A stretch of DNA of 64,000 bases from JAJEBT01 sp965221485. Its GTDB lineage: Bacteria > Pseudomonadota > Alphaproteobacteria > MPNO01 > UBA830. The stretch covers positions 4,419,944-4,483,943 of the forward strand of contig OZ244893.1 of assembly GCA_965221485.1 (NCBI GenBank). The letters run 5' to 3'. Of this stretch, positions 38,790 through 47,413 are shown one piece after another; within the stretch, counting starts at the first letter, position 1, and each line of letters starts with the position of its first letter. The notes under the pieces were generated by a model. It made no database searches. It was not told where the DNA came from and saw only the letters and a program-made list of their open reading frames with translations. The translations under genes were made by a program, and so were the position numbers.

Positions 38790-39154
38790 TCATACCGGAA
38801 TCCAGCCTGCAGATTGCGGACAATTCGGGTGCGCGCCGGGTCCAGTGTATCCGCATCCTCGGCGGATCGAAGCGGCGCTGGGCCACCATCGGTGACGTCA
38901 TCATCGTCACGGTCAAGGAAGCGATTCCCAGGGGACGGGTGAAAAAGGGCGAAATTCACCGTGCGGTGATCGTCCGCACGGCCAAGGAAATTCATCGCGA
39001 AGACGGGACAACCATCCGGTTCGACCGCAATGCGGCGGTGTTGCTGAACAACGCCAATGAACCGATCGGGACGCGAATCTTCGGGCCGGTGACGCGGGAA
39101 CTGCGCGCCCGGCGTTACATGAAGATCATTTCGCTTGCGCCCGAGGTTCTCTAG
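38786..39154 (+). CDS. rplN: 50S ribosomal protein L14
   Basis: A 122-residue protein starting MIIPESSLQIADNSGARRV, with GEIHRAVIVRTAKE and the closing GPVTRELRARRYMKIISLAP. It contacts h14 of 16S rRNA at the subunit interface. First gene of the spc part; overlaps rpsQ by four bases. Confidence 0.97.
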   Translation: MIIPESSLQIADNSGARRVQCIRILGGSKRRWATIGDVIIVTVKEAIPRGRVKKGEIHRAVIVRTAKEIHREDGTTIRFDRNAAVLLNNANEPIGTRIFGPVTRELRARRYMKIISLAPEVL

Positions 39155-39167
39155 GGGAGTCGGGATC

Positions 39168-39482
39168 ATGGCTGCTCGGATCAGGAAGAAGGATCAGGTC
39201 GTGGTGATTTCGGGCCGCGACAAGGGCCGCAAGGGTGAAGTTGTGAAGGTGCTCACGGATGAAGGGCGGGCGCTGGTTTCCGATGTCAATATGGTGAAGC
39301 GCCACCAGAGGCAGACCCAGACCCAGCAGGGCGGGATTGTGAACAAGTCGGCATCGATCCATCTGTCCAACCTTGCCTTGCTTGATCCCGAGAGCGGCAA
39401 ACCGACACGTGTCGGTTTCCGTACACTTGAAGATGGCCGCAAGGTTCGTTTCGCCCGTCGTTCGGGCGAGGATATCGACTAG
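39168..39482 (+). CDS. rplX: 50S ribosomal protein L24
   Basis: A 104-residue KOW protein: IRKKDQVVVISGRDKGRKGE, then NMVKRHQR and RVGFRTLEDGRKVRFARRSG. The ATG at 39168 gives the family N-terminus; codons upstream in frame overlap rplN. Confidence 0.96.
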   Translation: MAARIRKKDQVVVISGRDKGRKGEVVKVLTDEGRALVSDVNMVKRHQRQTQTQQGGIVNKSASIHLSNLALLDPESGKPTRVGFRTLEDGRKVRFARRSGEDID

Positions 39483-39492
39483 GGAGGTCGTC

Positions 39493-40035
39493 ATGGCCAG
39501 TCGTCTTGGCGAAATTTATCGGAGTGAAATCCGGCCCGCCCTGCAGGAGCAGTTCGGGTTTTCCAATCCGATGGAGATTCCCCGCCTTGAGAAGGTTGTG
39601 CTCAATATGGGCGTTGGCGAGGCGGTCGCGGACTCGAAAAAGATTGAGGGCGCTTCCCGGGACCTGACCGTGATATCGGGGCAGAAACCGGTGATCATCA
39701 GCGCCCGCAAGTCGGTGGCGACGTTCAAGTTGCGGGCGGGAATGAATATTGGCGTCAAGGTCACCTTGAGGCGCGAACGCATGTATGAATTTGTCGACCG
39801 TCTCATCAATATTGCGCTGCCCAGGGTGCGCGACTTTCGGGGACTGTCGCCGAAGAGTTTCGACGGCCGGGGCAATTATGCGATGGGGTTGCGTGAGCAG
39901 ATCGTGTTTCCCGAGATCGACTATGACCAGGTCGATGATTTCCGGGGGATGGATGTTGTGGTCTGCACCACAGCCCCTGACGACGAGCAGGCCCGGGCCC
40001 TTCTCCGGGGCTTCAATTTCCCGTTTACGAATTGA
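39493..40035 (+). CDS. rplE: 50S ribosomal protein L5
   Basis: A 180-residue 5S-rRNA-binding protein. LEKVVLNMGVGEAVADSK, GQKPVIISARKS and RDFRGLSPKSFDGRGNYAMG are conserved. It lies behind GGGAGG. It contacts P-site tRNA. Confidence 0.97.
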   Translation: MASRLGEIYRSEIRPALQEQFGFSNPMEIPRLEKVVLNMGVGEAVADSKKIEGASRDLTVISGQKPVIISARKSVATFKLRAGMNIGVKVTLRRERMYEFVDRLINIALPRVRDFRGLSPKSFDGRGNYAMGLREQIVFPEIDYDQVDDFRGMDVVVCTTAPDDEQARALLRGFNFPFTN

Positions 40036-40053
40036 CGGGGCAGGGAGGACACC

Positions 40054-40359
40054 ATGGCAAAGAAGAGCGCCATTGAACGCAACCGGAAGCGCGCCCGGCT
40101 GGCCAGAAAATACGAGGCCAGGCGAGCGCGTCTCAAGGCGATTGCCAATGACCGCAACCTGCCGGTTGAAGACCGGTTCCGGAGCCGGATGCAGCTTGCG
40201 GAGCTTCCGCGCAATTCGTCACCGGTGCGGGTCCGCAATCGTTGCGAGGTCACCGGTCGAACCCGCGGTGTCTACCGCAAATTCAAGATGTCGCGCATTG
40301 CACTCAGGGAACTTGCCTCGTCGGGCATGATTCCCGGAATGGTCAAGTCCAGCTGGTAG
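40054..40359 (+). CDS. rpsN: 30S ribosomal protein S14 (zinc-free long form)
   Basis: A 101-residue long form without the CxxC pairs of the zinc type. ERNRKRARLARKYEARRARL and the signature RNRCEVTGRTRGVYRKF, ending MVKSSW, are intact. S14 helps assemble the 30S head. Confidence 0.97.
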   Translation: MAKKSAIERNRKRARLARKYEARRARLKAIANDRNLPVEDRFRSRMQLAELPRNSSPVRVRNRCEVTGRTRGVYRKFKMSRIALRELASSGMIPGMVKSSW

Positions 40360-40370
40360 AAAGTGCCATC

Positions 40371-40769
40371 ATGAGCATGTCTGATCCGATTGGCGATCTT
40401 CTCACTCGCATTCGCAACGGGCAAAGGGCCAACAAGACGGCGGTCCTTTCGCCAGGTTCGAAATTGCGGGCGAATATCCTTGAGGTTCTCAAACGCGAGG
40501 GCTATATCCGCGGTTACGAGACCGAGCAGATCCGTCCGGGTGTGTCCCAGATCCGGATCGAGCTCAAATATCATGAGGGTGCGCCGGTTATCCGTCACAT
40601 CCAGCGGGTCTCGCGGCCGGGCCGTCGCGTTTATTCGAAAATCAAGGACCTGTCCCGGGTTTATAACGGTTTGGGAATTTCGGTCCTGTCGACGCCCAAT
40701 GGTGTCATGTCGGACCGTGAGGCGCGTGCGGCCAATGTCGGCGGCGAGGTGATCTGTGAAGTGTTCTGA
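40371..40769 (+). CDS. rpsH: 30S ribosomal protein S8
   Basis: A 132-residue protein: SDPIGDLLTRIRNGQRANK at the N-terminus and the C-terminal GLGISVLSTPNGVMSDREAR. In E. coli S8 represses the spc operon. An ATG at 40377 is an alternative start two codons in. Confidence 0.97.
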   Translation: MSMSDPIGDLLTRIRNGQRANKTAVLSPGSKLRANILEVLKREGYIRGYETEQIRPGVSQIRIELKYHEGAPVIRHIQRVSRPGRRVYSKIKDLSRVYNGLGISVLSTPNGVMSDREARAANVGGEVICEVF

Positions 40770-40805
40770 TCCCCGGCGACTGCCGATGCCATCGGGAGGG
40801 TTGTC

Positions 40806-41339
40806 ATGTCACGTGTAGGGCTGTCGCCCATTGTCATTCCCGACGGCGTCGATGTCCGTGTTGCCGGTCGCGAAGTCGTGGCGAAAGGGAGTCTCGGAGA
40901 ACTGTCCATGACGGTCACCGATTCAGTTTCGGTGGACCATGCCGACGGTCAGATTCGGGTCTCGCCCCGGGATGAGTCCAAGCGTTCGCGGGCGTTGTGG
41001 GGGACCACGCGATCGCTCCTGAACAACATTGTCGAGGGTGTCTCCAGGGGTTTTGAGCGCCGCCTTCAGATTTCGGGGGTGGGGTATCGGGCCCAGCTCC
41101 AGGGCGAGGTCCTGGTGCTGCAACTGGGATACAGCCATGAGGTACGCTATCCGGTTCCGGACGGGATCACGATTGCGGTCCCGAGCCAGACCGAGATTGT
41201 GGTTACAGGCATTGACCGCCAGAAGGTCGGGCAGACGGCGGCGGTGATCCGGGCATTCCGCAAGCCTGAGCCCTACAAGGGCAAGGGTATCCGTTATTCG
41301 GACGAAATCATTGTTCGCAAGGAAGGCAAGAAGAAGTAG
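40806..41339 (+). CDS. rplF: 50S ribosomal protein L6
   Basis: A 177-residue two-domain protein: SRVGLSPIVIPDGVDVRV, GVGYRAQLQGEVLVLQLGYS and the terminal PEPYKGKGIRYSDEIIVRK. It binds near the factor site at the base of the L7/L12 stalk. Confidence 0.97.
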   Translation: MSRVGLSPIVIPDGVDVRVAGREVVAKGSLGELSMTVTDSVSVDHADGQIRVSPRDESKRSRALWGTTRSLLNNIVEGVSRGFERRLQISGVGYRAQLQGEVLVLQLGYSHEVRYPVPDGITIAVPSQTEIVVTGIDRQKVGQTAAVIRAFRKPEPYKGKGIRYSDEIIVRKEGKKK

Positions 41340-41341
41340 CA

Positions 41342-41692
41342 ATGGCACGGGACAAGAGCGTCAAGATGCGGCGGTGCATGCGCGTCCGCCGGCGGCTGCG
41401 GAAGCGGTCCGAGGGGCGGCCCCGGCTTTCGGTGTTCCGGTCCAACCGTTACATTTATGCGCAGCTCATCGATGATTCCAGCGGCCGCACACTGGCGTCG
41501 GCTTCGAGCCTGGAGGGTGCGGTGGAAAGCGGCAATGGCTGCGGGGTTGCGGCAGCGGTCGGCAAGCTGGTTGCTGACCGTGCGGTGGCGCAGGGTATCA
41601 CCGAGGTGGTTTTTGACCGCGGCCCCTATCTCTATCACGGCCGGGTGCGCGCCCTGGCCGACGCGGCCCGCGAAGGCGGGCTGAACTTCTAG
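41342..41692 (+). CDS. rplR: 50S ribosomal protein L18
   Basis: A 116-residue 5S-rRNA-binding protein: RRLRKRSEGRPRLSVFRSNR, YAQLIDDSSGRTLASASS and FDRGPYLYHGRVRALADAAR. It starts two bases after rplF. Confidence 0.97.
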   Translation: MARDKSVKMRRCMRVRRRLRKRSEGRPRLSVFRSNRYIYAQLIDDSSGRTLASASSLEGAVESGNGCGVAAAVGKLVADRAVAQGITEVVFDRGPYLYHGRVRALADAAREGGLNF

Positions 41693-41702
41693 GAGAGCGC
41701 GG

Positions 41703-42266
41703 ATGGCACGCAATCCCCGGCGGGAACGGGAACGGGAACCACGATCGGAACAGAGCGATCTGGTCGACAAGCTCGTCAGTATCAATCGCGTAGCAAAAGT
41801 GGTGAAGGGCGGCCGGCGCTTCGGCTTTGCGGCCCTGGTTGTTGTGGGCAACCAGAAGGGTGAGGTCGGTTTCGGGTCCGGAAAGGCGCGGGAAGTCCCG
41901 GAGGCCATTCGCAAGGGGACCGAGAAGGCGAAGCGCAACCGGATCACAGTCCCGTTGCGCGAGGGGCGGACCCTGCATCACGACGTTTATGGCCGGTTCG
42001 GTGCCGGCAAGGTGATCCTGCGGGCGGCTCCGGCAGGGACAGGAATTATCGCCGGCGGTCCGATGCGGGCGGTTCTGGAATCGCTCGGGGTTCAGGATGT
42101 TGTTGCGAAGTCACTGGGCAGCCAGAACCCGCACAATATGATCAAGGCCACATTTGATGCGCTGCGCCGGCTTCAGGCGCCGCGCCAGGTTGCCAGCCGC
42201 CGCAGTCGGAAGGTGTCGGATATTCTCGGCCATCGTCCCGATCGCGGACGGGAACAGAACGCATGA
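41703..42266 (+). CDS. rpsE: 30S ribosomal protein S5
   Basis: A 187-residue protein. NRVAKVVKGGRRFGFAALVV, GSGKAREVPEAIRKGTEKAK and GPMRAVLESLGVQDVVAKSLG cover the dsRBD-like and C-terminal domains. The KGGRRF loop linked to spectinomycin sensitivity looks standard. Overlaps rpmD by four bases. Confidence 0.97.
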   Translation: MARNPRREREREPRSEQSDLVDKLVSINRVAKVVKGGRRFGFAALVVVGNQKGEVGFGSGKAREVPEAIRKGTEKAKRNRITVPLREGRTLHHDVYGRFGAGKVILRAAPAGTGIIAGGPMRAVLESLGVQDVVAKSLGSQNPHNMIKATFDALRRLQAPRQVASRRSRKVSDILGHRPDRGREQNA

Positions 42267-42490
42267 CAGCGTCGGGGCGTGTTCGTGTGACGCAGGTCCG
42301 GAGCCCGATCGGGCGGCCGGGTGACCAGCGTGCCACGCTTCGGGGTCTGGGACTGGACAAGATGCATCGGTCCCGGGTGCTTGAAGATACCGCGGCGGTG
42401 CAGGGCATGATCAACAAGGTGAGGCACCTCTTGCGGGTCGAGGACCTGCCGGATGGCGATGCGCGGGAAGGGGAAAATGCGTCTGAATGA
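42263..42490 (+). CDS. rpmD: 50S ribosomal protein L30
   Basis: A 75-residue protein: VRVTQVRSPIGRPGDQRATL, LGLDKMHRSRVLEDT and VQGMINKVRHLLRVE. It is a little longer at the C-terminus than E. coli L30, and its last 14 bases overlap the rplO start. Confidence 0.95.
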   Translation: MTASGRVRVTQVRSPIGRPGDQRATLRGLGLDKMHRSRVLEDTAAVQGMINKVRHLLRVEDLPDGDAREGENASE

Positions 42491-42962
42491 ATTGTCGGAC
42501 CGGCCCGGCGCCAGAACACCGCGGCAGCGTGTTGGCCGGGGTATTGGCAGCGGCACGGGCAAGACCGCAACCCGCGGGCACAAGGGACAGAAGTCGAGAA
42601 GCGGTGTTTCCCTTCTCGGGTTCGAGGGCGGCCAGATGCCGCTGCACCGGCGCCTGCCCAAGGCGGGTTTCCGGAACCGGTTTCGCCGCAACTACCGCGT
42701 GGTCAATCTCGGTCGGCTGCAAAAGGCGATTGATGCCGGGAAGCTCGATATCAGTCAGCCCGTGACGGAAGCCGGGCTGGCAGCGGCCGGCGTGATAAAG
42801 TCTGTGCGCGACGGCGTCCGGTTGCTTGGCAGGGGGACCATTACATCAGCGGTGACGGTGGAAATCAGCGGAGCTTCGGCACGTGCGATTGCGGCTCTTG
42901 AGGCAGCGGGCGGCAAGTTCGTTGCGTTGGAGAGGCGTGCCCAGGATTCGGACGAGGGCTAG
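42477..42962 (+). CDS. rplO: 50S ribosomal protein L15
   Basis: A 161-residue protein that starts MRLNELSDRPGARTPRQRVG, then GRGIGSGTGKTATRGHKGQ and a LLGFEGGQMPLHRRLPK motif. The ATG at 42477 follows GAAGGGGAA; the in-frame start at 42453 would add eight residues. It starts inside rpmD, suggesting coupling. Confidence 0.95.
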   Translation: MRLNELSDRPGARTPRQRVGRGIGSGTGKTATRGHKGQKSRSGVSLLGFEGGQMPLHRRLPKAGFRNRFRRNYRVVNLGRLQKAIDAGKLDISQPVTEAGLAAAGVIKSVRDGVRLLGRGTITSAVTVEISGASARAIAALEAAGGKFVALERRAQDSDEG

Positions 42963-42965
42963 ACC

Positions 42966-44309
42966 ATGGCGTCGGCGGCGGAACAGCTCGCTTCACAGAT
43001 CAGCTTTTCCAATCTGGCCAAAGCGACGGAACTGAAGAAGCGAATCTGGTTCACGCTGGGGGCCCTGATCATTTACCGGCTGGGGACCTGGATTCCCCTG
43101 CCTGGCATCGATCCGGCCATTCTGAAGGATATTTTCCAGCAGCAGGCCGGCGGCATTCTCGGCATGTTCGACATGTTTGCGGGTGGCGCATTTGGCCGCA
43201 TGACGATCTTTGCGCTCAATATCATGCCGTATATTTCCGCGGCGATCATCATGCAGCTTCTGCAGGCGATCCATCCTCACTTCGAGGCTCTCAAGAAAGA
43301 GGGCGAGGTCGGGCGCAAGAAGCTGAACCAGTATACCCGTTACGGAACGGTGTTTCTGGCGGCGCTTCAGGCCTACGGGATTTCGGTGGGGCTTGAGGGC
43401 ATGACGGGCTCCCAGGGCTCGGCGGTGATCGATCCGGGAATGTTTTTCCGTGCGACAACTGTGATCACGCTTGTGGGCGGCACCATTTTCCTGATGTGGC
43501 TGGGAGAGCAGATTACCGCGCGGGGTGTCGGCAATGGAATCTCGCTGATCATTTTCGCGGGAATTGTGGCCAATCTTCCGGCCGCTCTGGCGGGCACGCT
43601 GGAGCTGGGCCGGACGGGAGCGCTGTCGGCGCTGGTCATCCTGTTCCTTCTGGCTTTTTCGGTGGCAGTGATCACCTTTATCGTGTTTGTCGAGCGGGCG
43701 CAGCGTCGGGTTCTGGTGCAGTATCCCAAGCGTCAGCAGGGCAACCGGATGTTTGGCGGCGAGAGTTCGCATATTCCGCTCAAGATCAACACGGCGGGTG
43801 TCATTCCGCCGATTTTCGCGAGTTCACTACTGCTGCTGCCGATCACGGTTGCCAGTTTCTCGGCCAGTTCGGGGCCCGAATGGATGGGGGCTGTAACGGC
43901 CTATCTTGGCCGCGGCCAGCCCGGTTATCTTCTGATCTATGCCGGGCTGATCATCTTCTTCGCCTTCTTCTACACGTCGGTTGTCTTCAATCCGACGGAG
44001 ACTGCGGACAATTTGCGCCGCTATGGCGGTTTTCTGCCCGGCATCCGCCCGGGCCGGAATACGGCGGAATATCTTGATTATGTTTTGACGCGTCTGACGG
44101 TTGTGGGAGCCGCTTATCTGACCGCGATCAGTATCATGCCGGAGCTTCTGATCGCCCAGTACGGGGTGCCGTTCTACTTCGGAGGGACGAGTCTGCTCAT
44201 TGTGGTCACGGTGACGATGGACACGGTGGCGCAGGTCCAGTCCCATCTGATTGCGCATCAGTATGAGGGGCTTGTGCGCCGGTCGCGGTTGCGGGGACGC
44301 CGCCGATGA
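42966..44309 (+). CDS. secY: Preprotein translocase subunit SecY
   Basis: A 447-residue inner-membrane channel with ten hydrophobic spans. The plug and first-helix region ALIIYRLGTWIPLPGID, the QYTRYGTV segment and the large cytoplasmic loop with ERAQRRVLVQYPKRQQGNRM (a ribosome/SecA contact) are present. It works with SecE (17264-17461). The last four bases overlap adk. Confidence 0.97.
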   Translation: MASAAEQLASQISFSNLAKATELKKRIWFTLGALIIYRLGTWIPLPGIDPAILKDIFQQQAGGILGMFDMFAGGAFGRMTIFALNIMPYISAAIIMQLLQAIHPHFEALKKEGEVGRKKLNQYTRYGTVFLAALQAYGISVGLEGMTGSQGSAVIDPGMFFRATTVITLVGGTIFLMWLGEQITARGVGNGISLIIFAGIVANLPAALAGTLELGRTGALSALVILFLLAFSVAVITFIVFVERAQRRVLVQYPKRQQGNRMFGGESSHIPLKINTAGVIPPIFASSLLLLPITVASFSASSGPEWMGAVTAYLGRGQPGYLLIYAGLIIFFAFFYTSVVFNPTETADNLRRYGGFLPGIRPGRNTAEYLDYVLTRLTVVGAAYLTAISIMPELLIAQYGVPFYFGGTSLLIVVTVTMDTVAQVQSHLIAHQYEGLVRRSRLRGRRR

Positions 44310-44962
44310 AGCTGATTTTGCTGGGCCCGCCCGGCGCCGGCAAGGGAACCCAGGCGAAGCGTCTCGAGGATGAGCGGAGTCTGGTCCAGCTCTCCACCGG
44401 AGACATGCTGCGGGCGGCGGTCGCATCAGGGAGTGATCTTGGCAAGCGGGCGAAGGAGATTATGGAACGGGGCGAGCTGGTTCCCGATGACGTGATGGTG
44501 GTGATGATACGGGATCGTGTGGCCGAGCCGGACTGTGCCGGTGGCTTTGTTCTGGACGGGTTTCCGCGCACGGTTGCCCAGGCGGAGGCCCTGGACCGGA
44601 TGCTTGAGGAAAGCGGCGCCAGCCTGGACCATGTCATCGAGATGCAGGTTGATGATGGCGCTCTCGTAGCCCGGATTGCCGGACGGTTCAGTTGCGCCGA
44701 CTGCGGTGCCGGCTATCACGACGAGTTCAAAAGACCGGCAGTGGACGGTGTCTGTGATGTCTGCGGAGGGACATCCCTGATCCGGCGTGAGGATGATCGG
44801 GAGGAAACCGTACGCGTTCGCCTCAAGGCCTACCATGCCCAGACTGCGCCTTTGCTTCCCTATTACAGGGACCGGTCGGTTTTGCGGACAGTGGACGGGA
44901 TGGCCGGCATGGACGAGGTTGCACAGGAAATCTCCGGGGTTCTGGACGGGCGTGATGCTTGA
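44306..44962 (+). CDS. adk: Adenylate kinase with zinc-type lid
   Basis: A 218-residue enzyme that interconverts ATP + AMP and 2 ADP. The P-loop GPPGAGKGTQAKRL is at residues 7-20, the AMP site includes LSTGDMLRA, and the GFPRTVAQAEALD segment follows. The lid carries four cysteines, CADC and CDVC, separated by about 20 residues, which form a structural zinc site common in Gram-positive enzymes and known from some alphaproteobacteria such as Paracoccus. It starts within the secY stop. The alpha-operon promoter overlaps its stop codon. Confidence 0.96.
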   Translation: MKLILLGPPGAGKGTQAKRLEDERSLVQLSTGDMLRAAVASGSDLGKRAKEIMERGELVPDDVMVVMIRDRVAEPDCAGGFVLDGFPRTVAQAEALDRMLEESGASLDHVIEMQVDDGALVARIAGRFSCADCGAGYHDEFKRPAVDGVCDVCGGTSLIRREDDREETVRVRLKAYHAQTAPLLPYYRDRSVLRTVDGMAGMDEVAQEISGVLDGRDA

Positions 44963-44986
44963 CAGAAGCGGTCCTGTTTCTATAAT
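44959..44986 (+). promoter_or_regulatory. Consensus promoter of the alpha operon (rpsM-rpsK-rpoA-rplQ)
   Basis: TTGACA and TATAAT are both perfect sigma-70 hexamers with a 16-base spacer. The -35 overlaps the adk stop codon. Transcription would start near 44993, leaving a leader of about 60 bases before rpsM. It separates rpsM-rplQ from read-through of the S10/spc run. Confidence 0.75.
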
Positions 44987-45052
44987 CGCGCAGCCCGGTC
45001 GCGGGGACGCCGAGCGAAGATCCGACTTTGAAAGCGTAAGGGAGATGGCGTA

Positions 45053-45415
45053 GTGGCACGCATATCGGGTGTGAACCTTCCCAACAAGCCGGTTGCGACA
45101 GCGCTCACCTATATCTACGGGATAGGCCGCAGTACGGCGGCACAGATTTGCGAGAAAGCGAGTGTGGACGGACATGTTCGTGCCAATGATCTCGGGGATC
45201 ACGAGCTCGGCCGGATTCGTGATGTGATCAGCCGCGATCATGTTATTGAGGGTGACTTGCGCCGTGAGCAGGCGATGAATATCAAGCGTCTTATGGACCT
45301 GGGTTGCTATCGCGGGTTGCGGCACCGTCGCAACTTGCCGGTTCGAGGGCAGCGGACGCACACCAACGCCCGCACGCGCAAGGGCAAGGCCCGTCCGATT
45401 GCCGGCAAGAAGTGA
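45053..45415 (+). CDS. rpsM: 30S ribosomal protein S13
   Basis: A 120-residue protein with a GTG start: ARISGVNLPNKPVATALTYI, then YGIGRSTAAQICEKA and the C-terminal RGLRHRRNLPVRGQRTHTNA. It contacts P-site tRNA and forms intersubunit bridges. GGGAGATGG lies upstream of the GTG. Confidence 0.96.
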   Translation: MARISGVNLPNKPVATALTYIYGIGRSTAAQICEKASVDGHVRANDLGDHELGRIRDVISRDHVIEGDLRREQAMNIKRLMDLGCYRGLRHRRNLPVRGQRTHTNARTRKGKARPIAGKK

Positions 45416-45439
45416 CCGGCGGGGACGGCGGAGAAGGGA

Positions 45440-45832
45440 ATGGCACGACAGGCACAGACACGCGTTCGCCGGCGCGAGCGCAAGAACATCAGCGCCGGGG
45501 TCGCGCATGTCAACGCGACGTTCAACAATACGATGATCACGATATCGGATGCCCAGGGAAACGTGATTTCCTGGTCTTCGGCGGGCTCGCAGGGATTCAA
45601 GGGATCGCGAAAATCGACCCCTTACGCCGCCCAGATGGCAGGTGAGGATGCGGGCCGGAAGGCGCAGGAACACGGGATGCAAACCCTGGAAGTGGAAGTC
45701 AAGGGCCCGGGCTCGGGCCGGGAGTCTGCATTGCGGGCCCTGCAGGCGGTGGGGTTTACCATTACGGCCATTCGCGATGTCACTCCCATTCCACATAATG
45801 GTTGCCGGCCGCGGAAGCGCCGACGGGTGTGA
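45440..45832 (+). CDS. rpsK: 30S ribosomal protein S11
   Basis: A 130-residue platform protein: RRERKNISAGVAHVNATFNN, the GSRKSTPYAAQMA loop and the closing DVTPIPHNGCRPRKRRRV. It begins 24 bases after rpsM. Confidence 0.97.
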   Translation: MARQAQTRVRRRERKNISAGVAHVNATFNNTMITISDAQGNVISWSSAGSQGFKGSRKSTPYAAQMAGEDAGRKAQEHGMQTLEVEVKGPGSGRESALRALQAVGFTITAIRDVTPIPHNGCRPRKRRRV

Positions 45833-45907
45833 AGGTGCCGCCCCTGCAGCGGGCAGCCAGAAAATCAACGATATTTTCGCGGAGCCTTGCTCCGAAAGGG
45901 ATTTTTG

Positions 45908-46930
45908 ATGATGGCCAATGAGAAGAACTGGCATGATCTCATCAAGCCGGCCCGGCTGGTGGTCGAGCGGGGCGCTGATGAGCACCGGTTGGCGACGATC
46001 ACAGCGGAGCCGCTGGAGCGGGGGTTCGGAACCACGCTGGGGAATGCCCTGCGCCGTGTGCTGTTGTCCTCGCTGCGAGGGGCTGCGGTGACGGCGGTAC
46101 AGGTCGCTGGTGTGCTCCATGAGTTTTCCTCGATCCCCGGTGTCCGGGAGGACGTGACCGATGTGATCCTGAACATCAAGTCTCTGGCGATCCGGATGAG
46201 CGGGGATGGGCCGCGCCGGGTCACGTTGGAGGGTCAGGGCCCGGGTGAGATCACGGCCGGCATGATCCGGACCAGCCATGATGTCGAGATCATTGATCCG
46301 GATCAGCTGATCTGTACGCTGGACCGGGAAAGCCGGATTTCCATGGAGCTGACGATTGACAGCGGCAAGGGATATGTTCCGGCGTCGGAAAACCGTTCCG
46401 AAGATGATCCGATCGGTCTGGTCCCTGTAGATGCTGTTTTCAGTCCGGTGCGGCGGGTGTCCTATCGGGTGGAGAATGCCCGCGTCGGTCAGCGGACCGA
46501 CTATGACAAGCTGGTCATGGAGATCGAAACAAATGGCATCGTGACCCCGGAGGATGCGCTCGCGCTTGCGGCCCGTATTCTCCAGGAGCAGTTGACGATG
46601 TTCATCAATTTCGAGGAGCCGCGGGCCATCGAGGTGTCGGACGAATCTGCCGAACTGGATTTCAACCGTCACCTTTTGCGCAAGGTCAACGAGCTCGAGC
46701 TTTCGGTCCGGTCGGCCAACTGCCTGAAGAACGACAATATCGTCTATATCGGAGATCTGGTGCAGAAGACCGAACAGGAGATGCTTCGGACCCCGAATTT
46801 TGGACGCAAGTCCCTGAACGAAATCCGGGAGGTCCTCAGTCAGATGGGTCTGACGCTTGGCATGGAATGTGTCGACTGGCCGCCCGACAATATCGAGGAT
46901 ATGCGCAAGCGGCTTGAGGAGCCGTTCTGA
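45908..46930 (+). CDS. rpoA: DNA-directed RNA polymerase subunit alpha
   Basis: A 340-residue subunit. The N-terminal assembly domain has ERGFGTTLGNALRRVLLSSL (about residues 39-58). The C-terminal domain has LRKVNELELSVRSANCL and FGRKSLNEIREVLSQMGL, which contacts UP elements and activators. Two adjacent ATG codons (45908, 45911) make the start uncertain by one residue. A 75-base gap precedes it. Confidence 0.97.
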   Translation: MMANEKNWHDLIKPARLVVERGADEHRLATITAEPLERGFGTTLGNALRRVLLSSLRGAAVTAVQVAGVLHEFSSIPGVREDVTDVILNIKSLAIRMSGDGPRRVTLEGQGPGEITAGMIRTSHDVEIIDPDQLICTLDRESRISMELTIDSGKGYVPASENRSEDDPIGLVPVDAVFSPVRRVSYRVENARVGQRTDYDKLVMEIETNGIVTPEDALALAARILQEQLTMFINFEEPRAIEVSDESAELDFNRHLLRKVNELELSVRSANCLKNDNIVYIGDLVQKTEQEMLRTPNFGRKSLNEIREVLSQMGLTLGMECVDWPPDNIEDMRKRLEEPF

Positions 46931-46955
46931 GAGCGCCGGAAGAGAGGATTGAACA

Positions 46956-47378
46956 ATGCGTCATCGCATGAGTGGCCGAAAGCTCAACCGCACGAGCGCC
47001 CATCGCAAGGCAATGTTGGCCAATATGGCGGCGGCCCTGATCAAGCATGAGCAGATCAGGACGACCTTGCCAAAGGCGAAAGAATTACGCCCGGTGGTCG
47101 AAAAGCTGATCACGCTGGGCAAGCGGGGCGACCTGCATGCGCGGCGCATTGCGGTCTCGCGACTTCATGGCGACCGGAAAATAGCTGCAAAGTTGTTCAC
47201 GACACTGGCGGAGCGTTACAGTGACCGTCCAGGTGGCTATACCCGCTGCGTCAAGGCCGGTTTCCGCTATGGCGACTGCGCTCCCATGGCGATCATAGAG
47301 CTTATTGACCGCGACGAAGAGGCCAAGGGGCAGGATTCAGGCCCGCAGGTGAGCGAAGACACTGAAGATGAGGAATAG
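46956..47378 (+). CDS. rplQ: 50S ribosomal protein L17
   Basis: A 140-residue protein: MRHRMSGRKLNRTSAHRKAM is the family N-terminus, with LRPVVEKLITLGKRGDLHAR and RPGGYTRCVKAGFRYGDCAP following. It has an acidic tail (SEDTEDEE). Last gene of the ribosomal block; it converges on the ChaC-like gene 35 bp away with no clear terminator. Confidence 0.97.
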   Translation: MRHRMSGRKLNRTSAHRKAMLANMAAALIKHEQIRTTLPKAKELRPVVEKLITLGKRGDLHARRIAVSRLHGDRKIAAKLFTTLAERYSDRPGGYTRCVKAGFRYGDCAPMAIIELIDRDEEAKGQDSGPQVSEDTEDEE

Positions 47379-47413
47379 CCGTCCCGGATCGCAGGCGGCG
47401 AACAGCATGGGAA

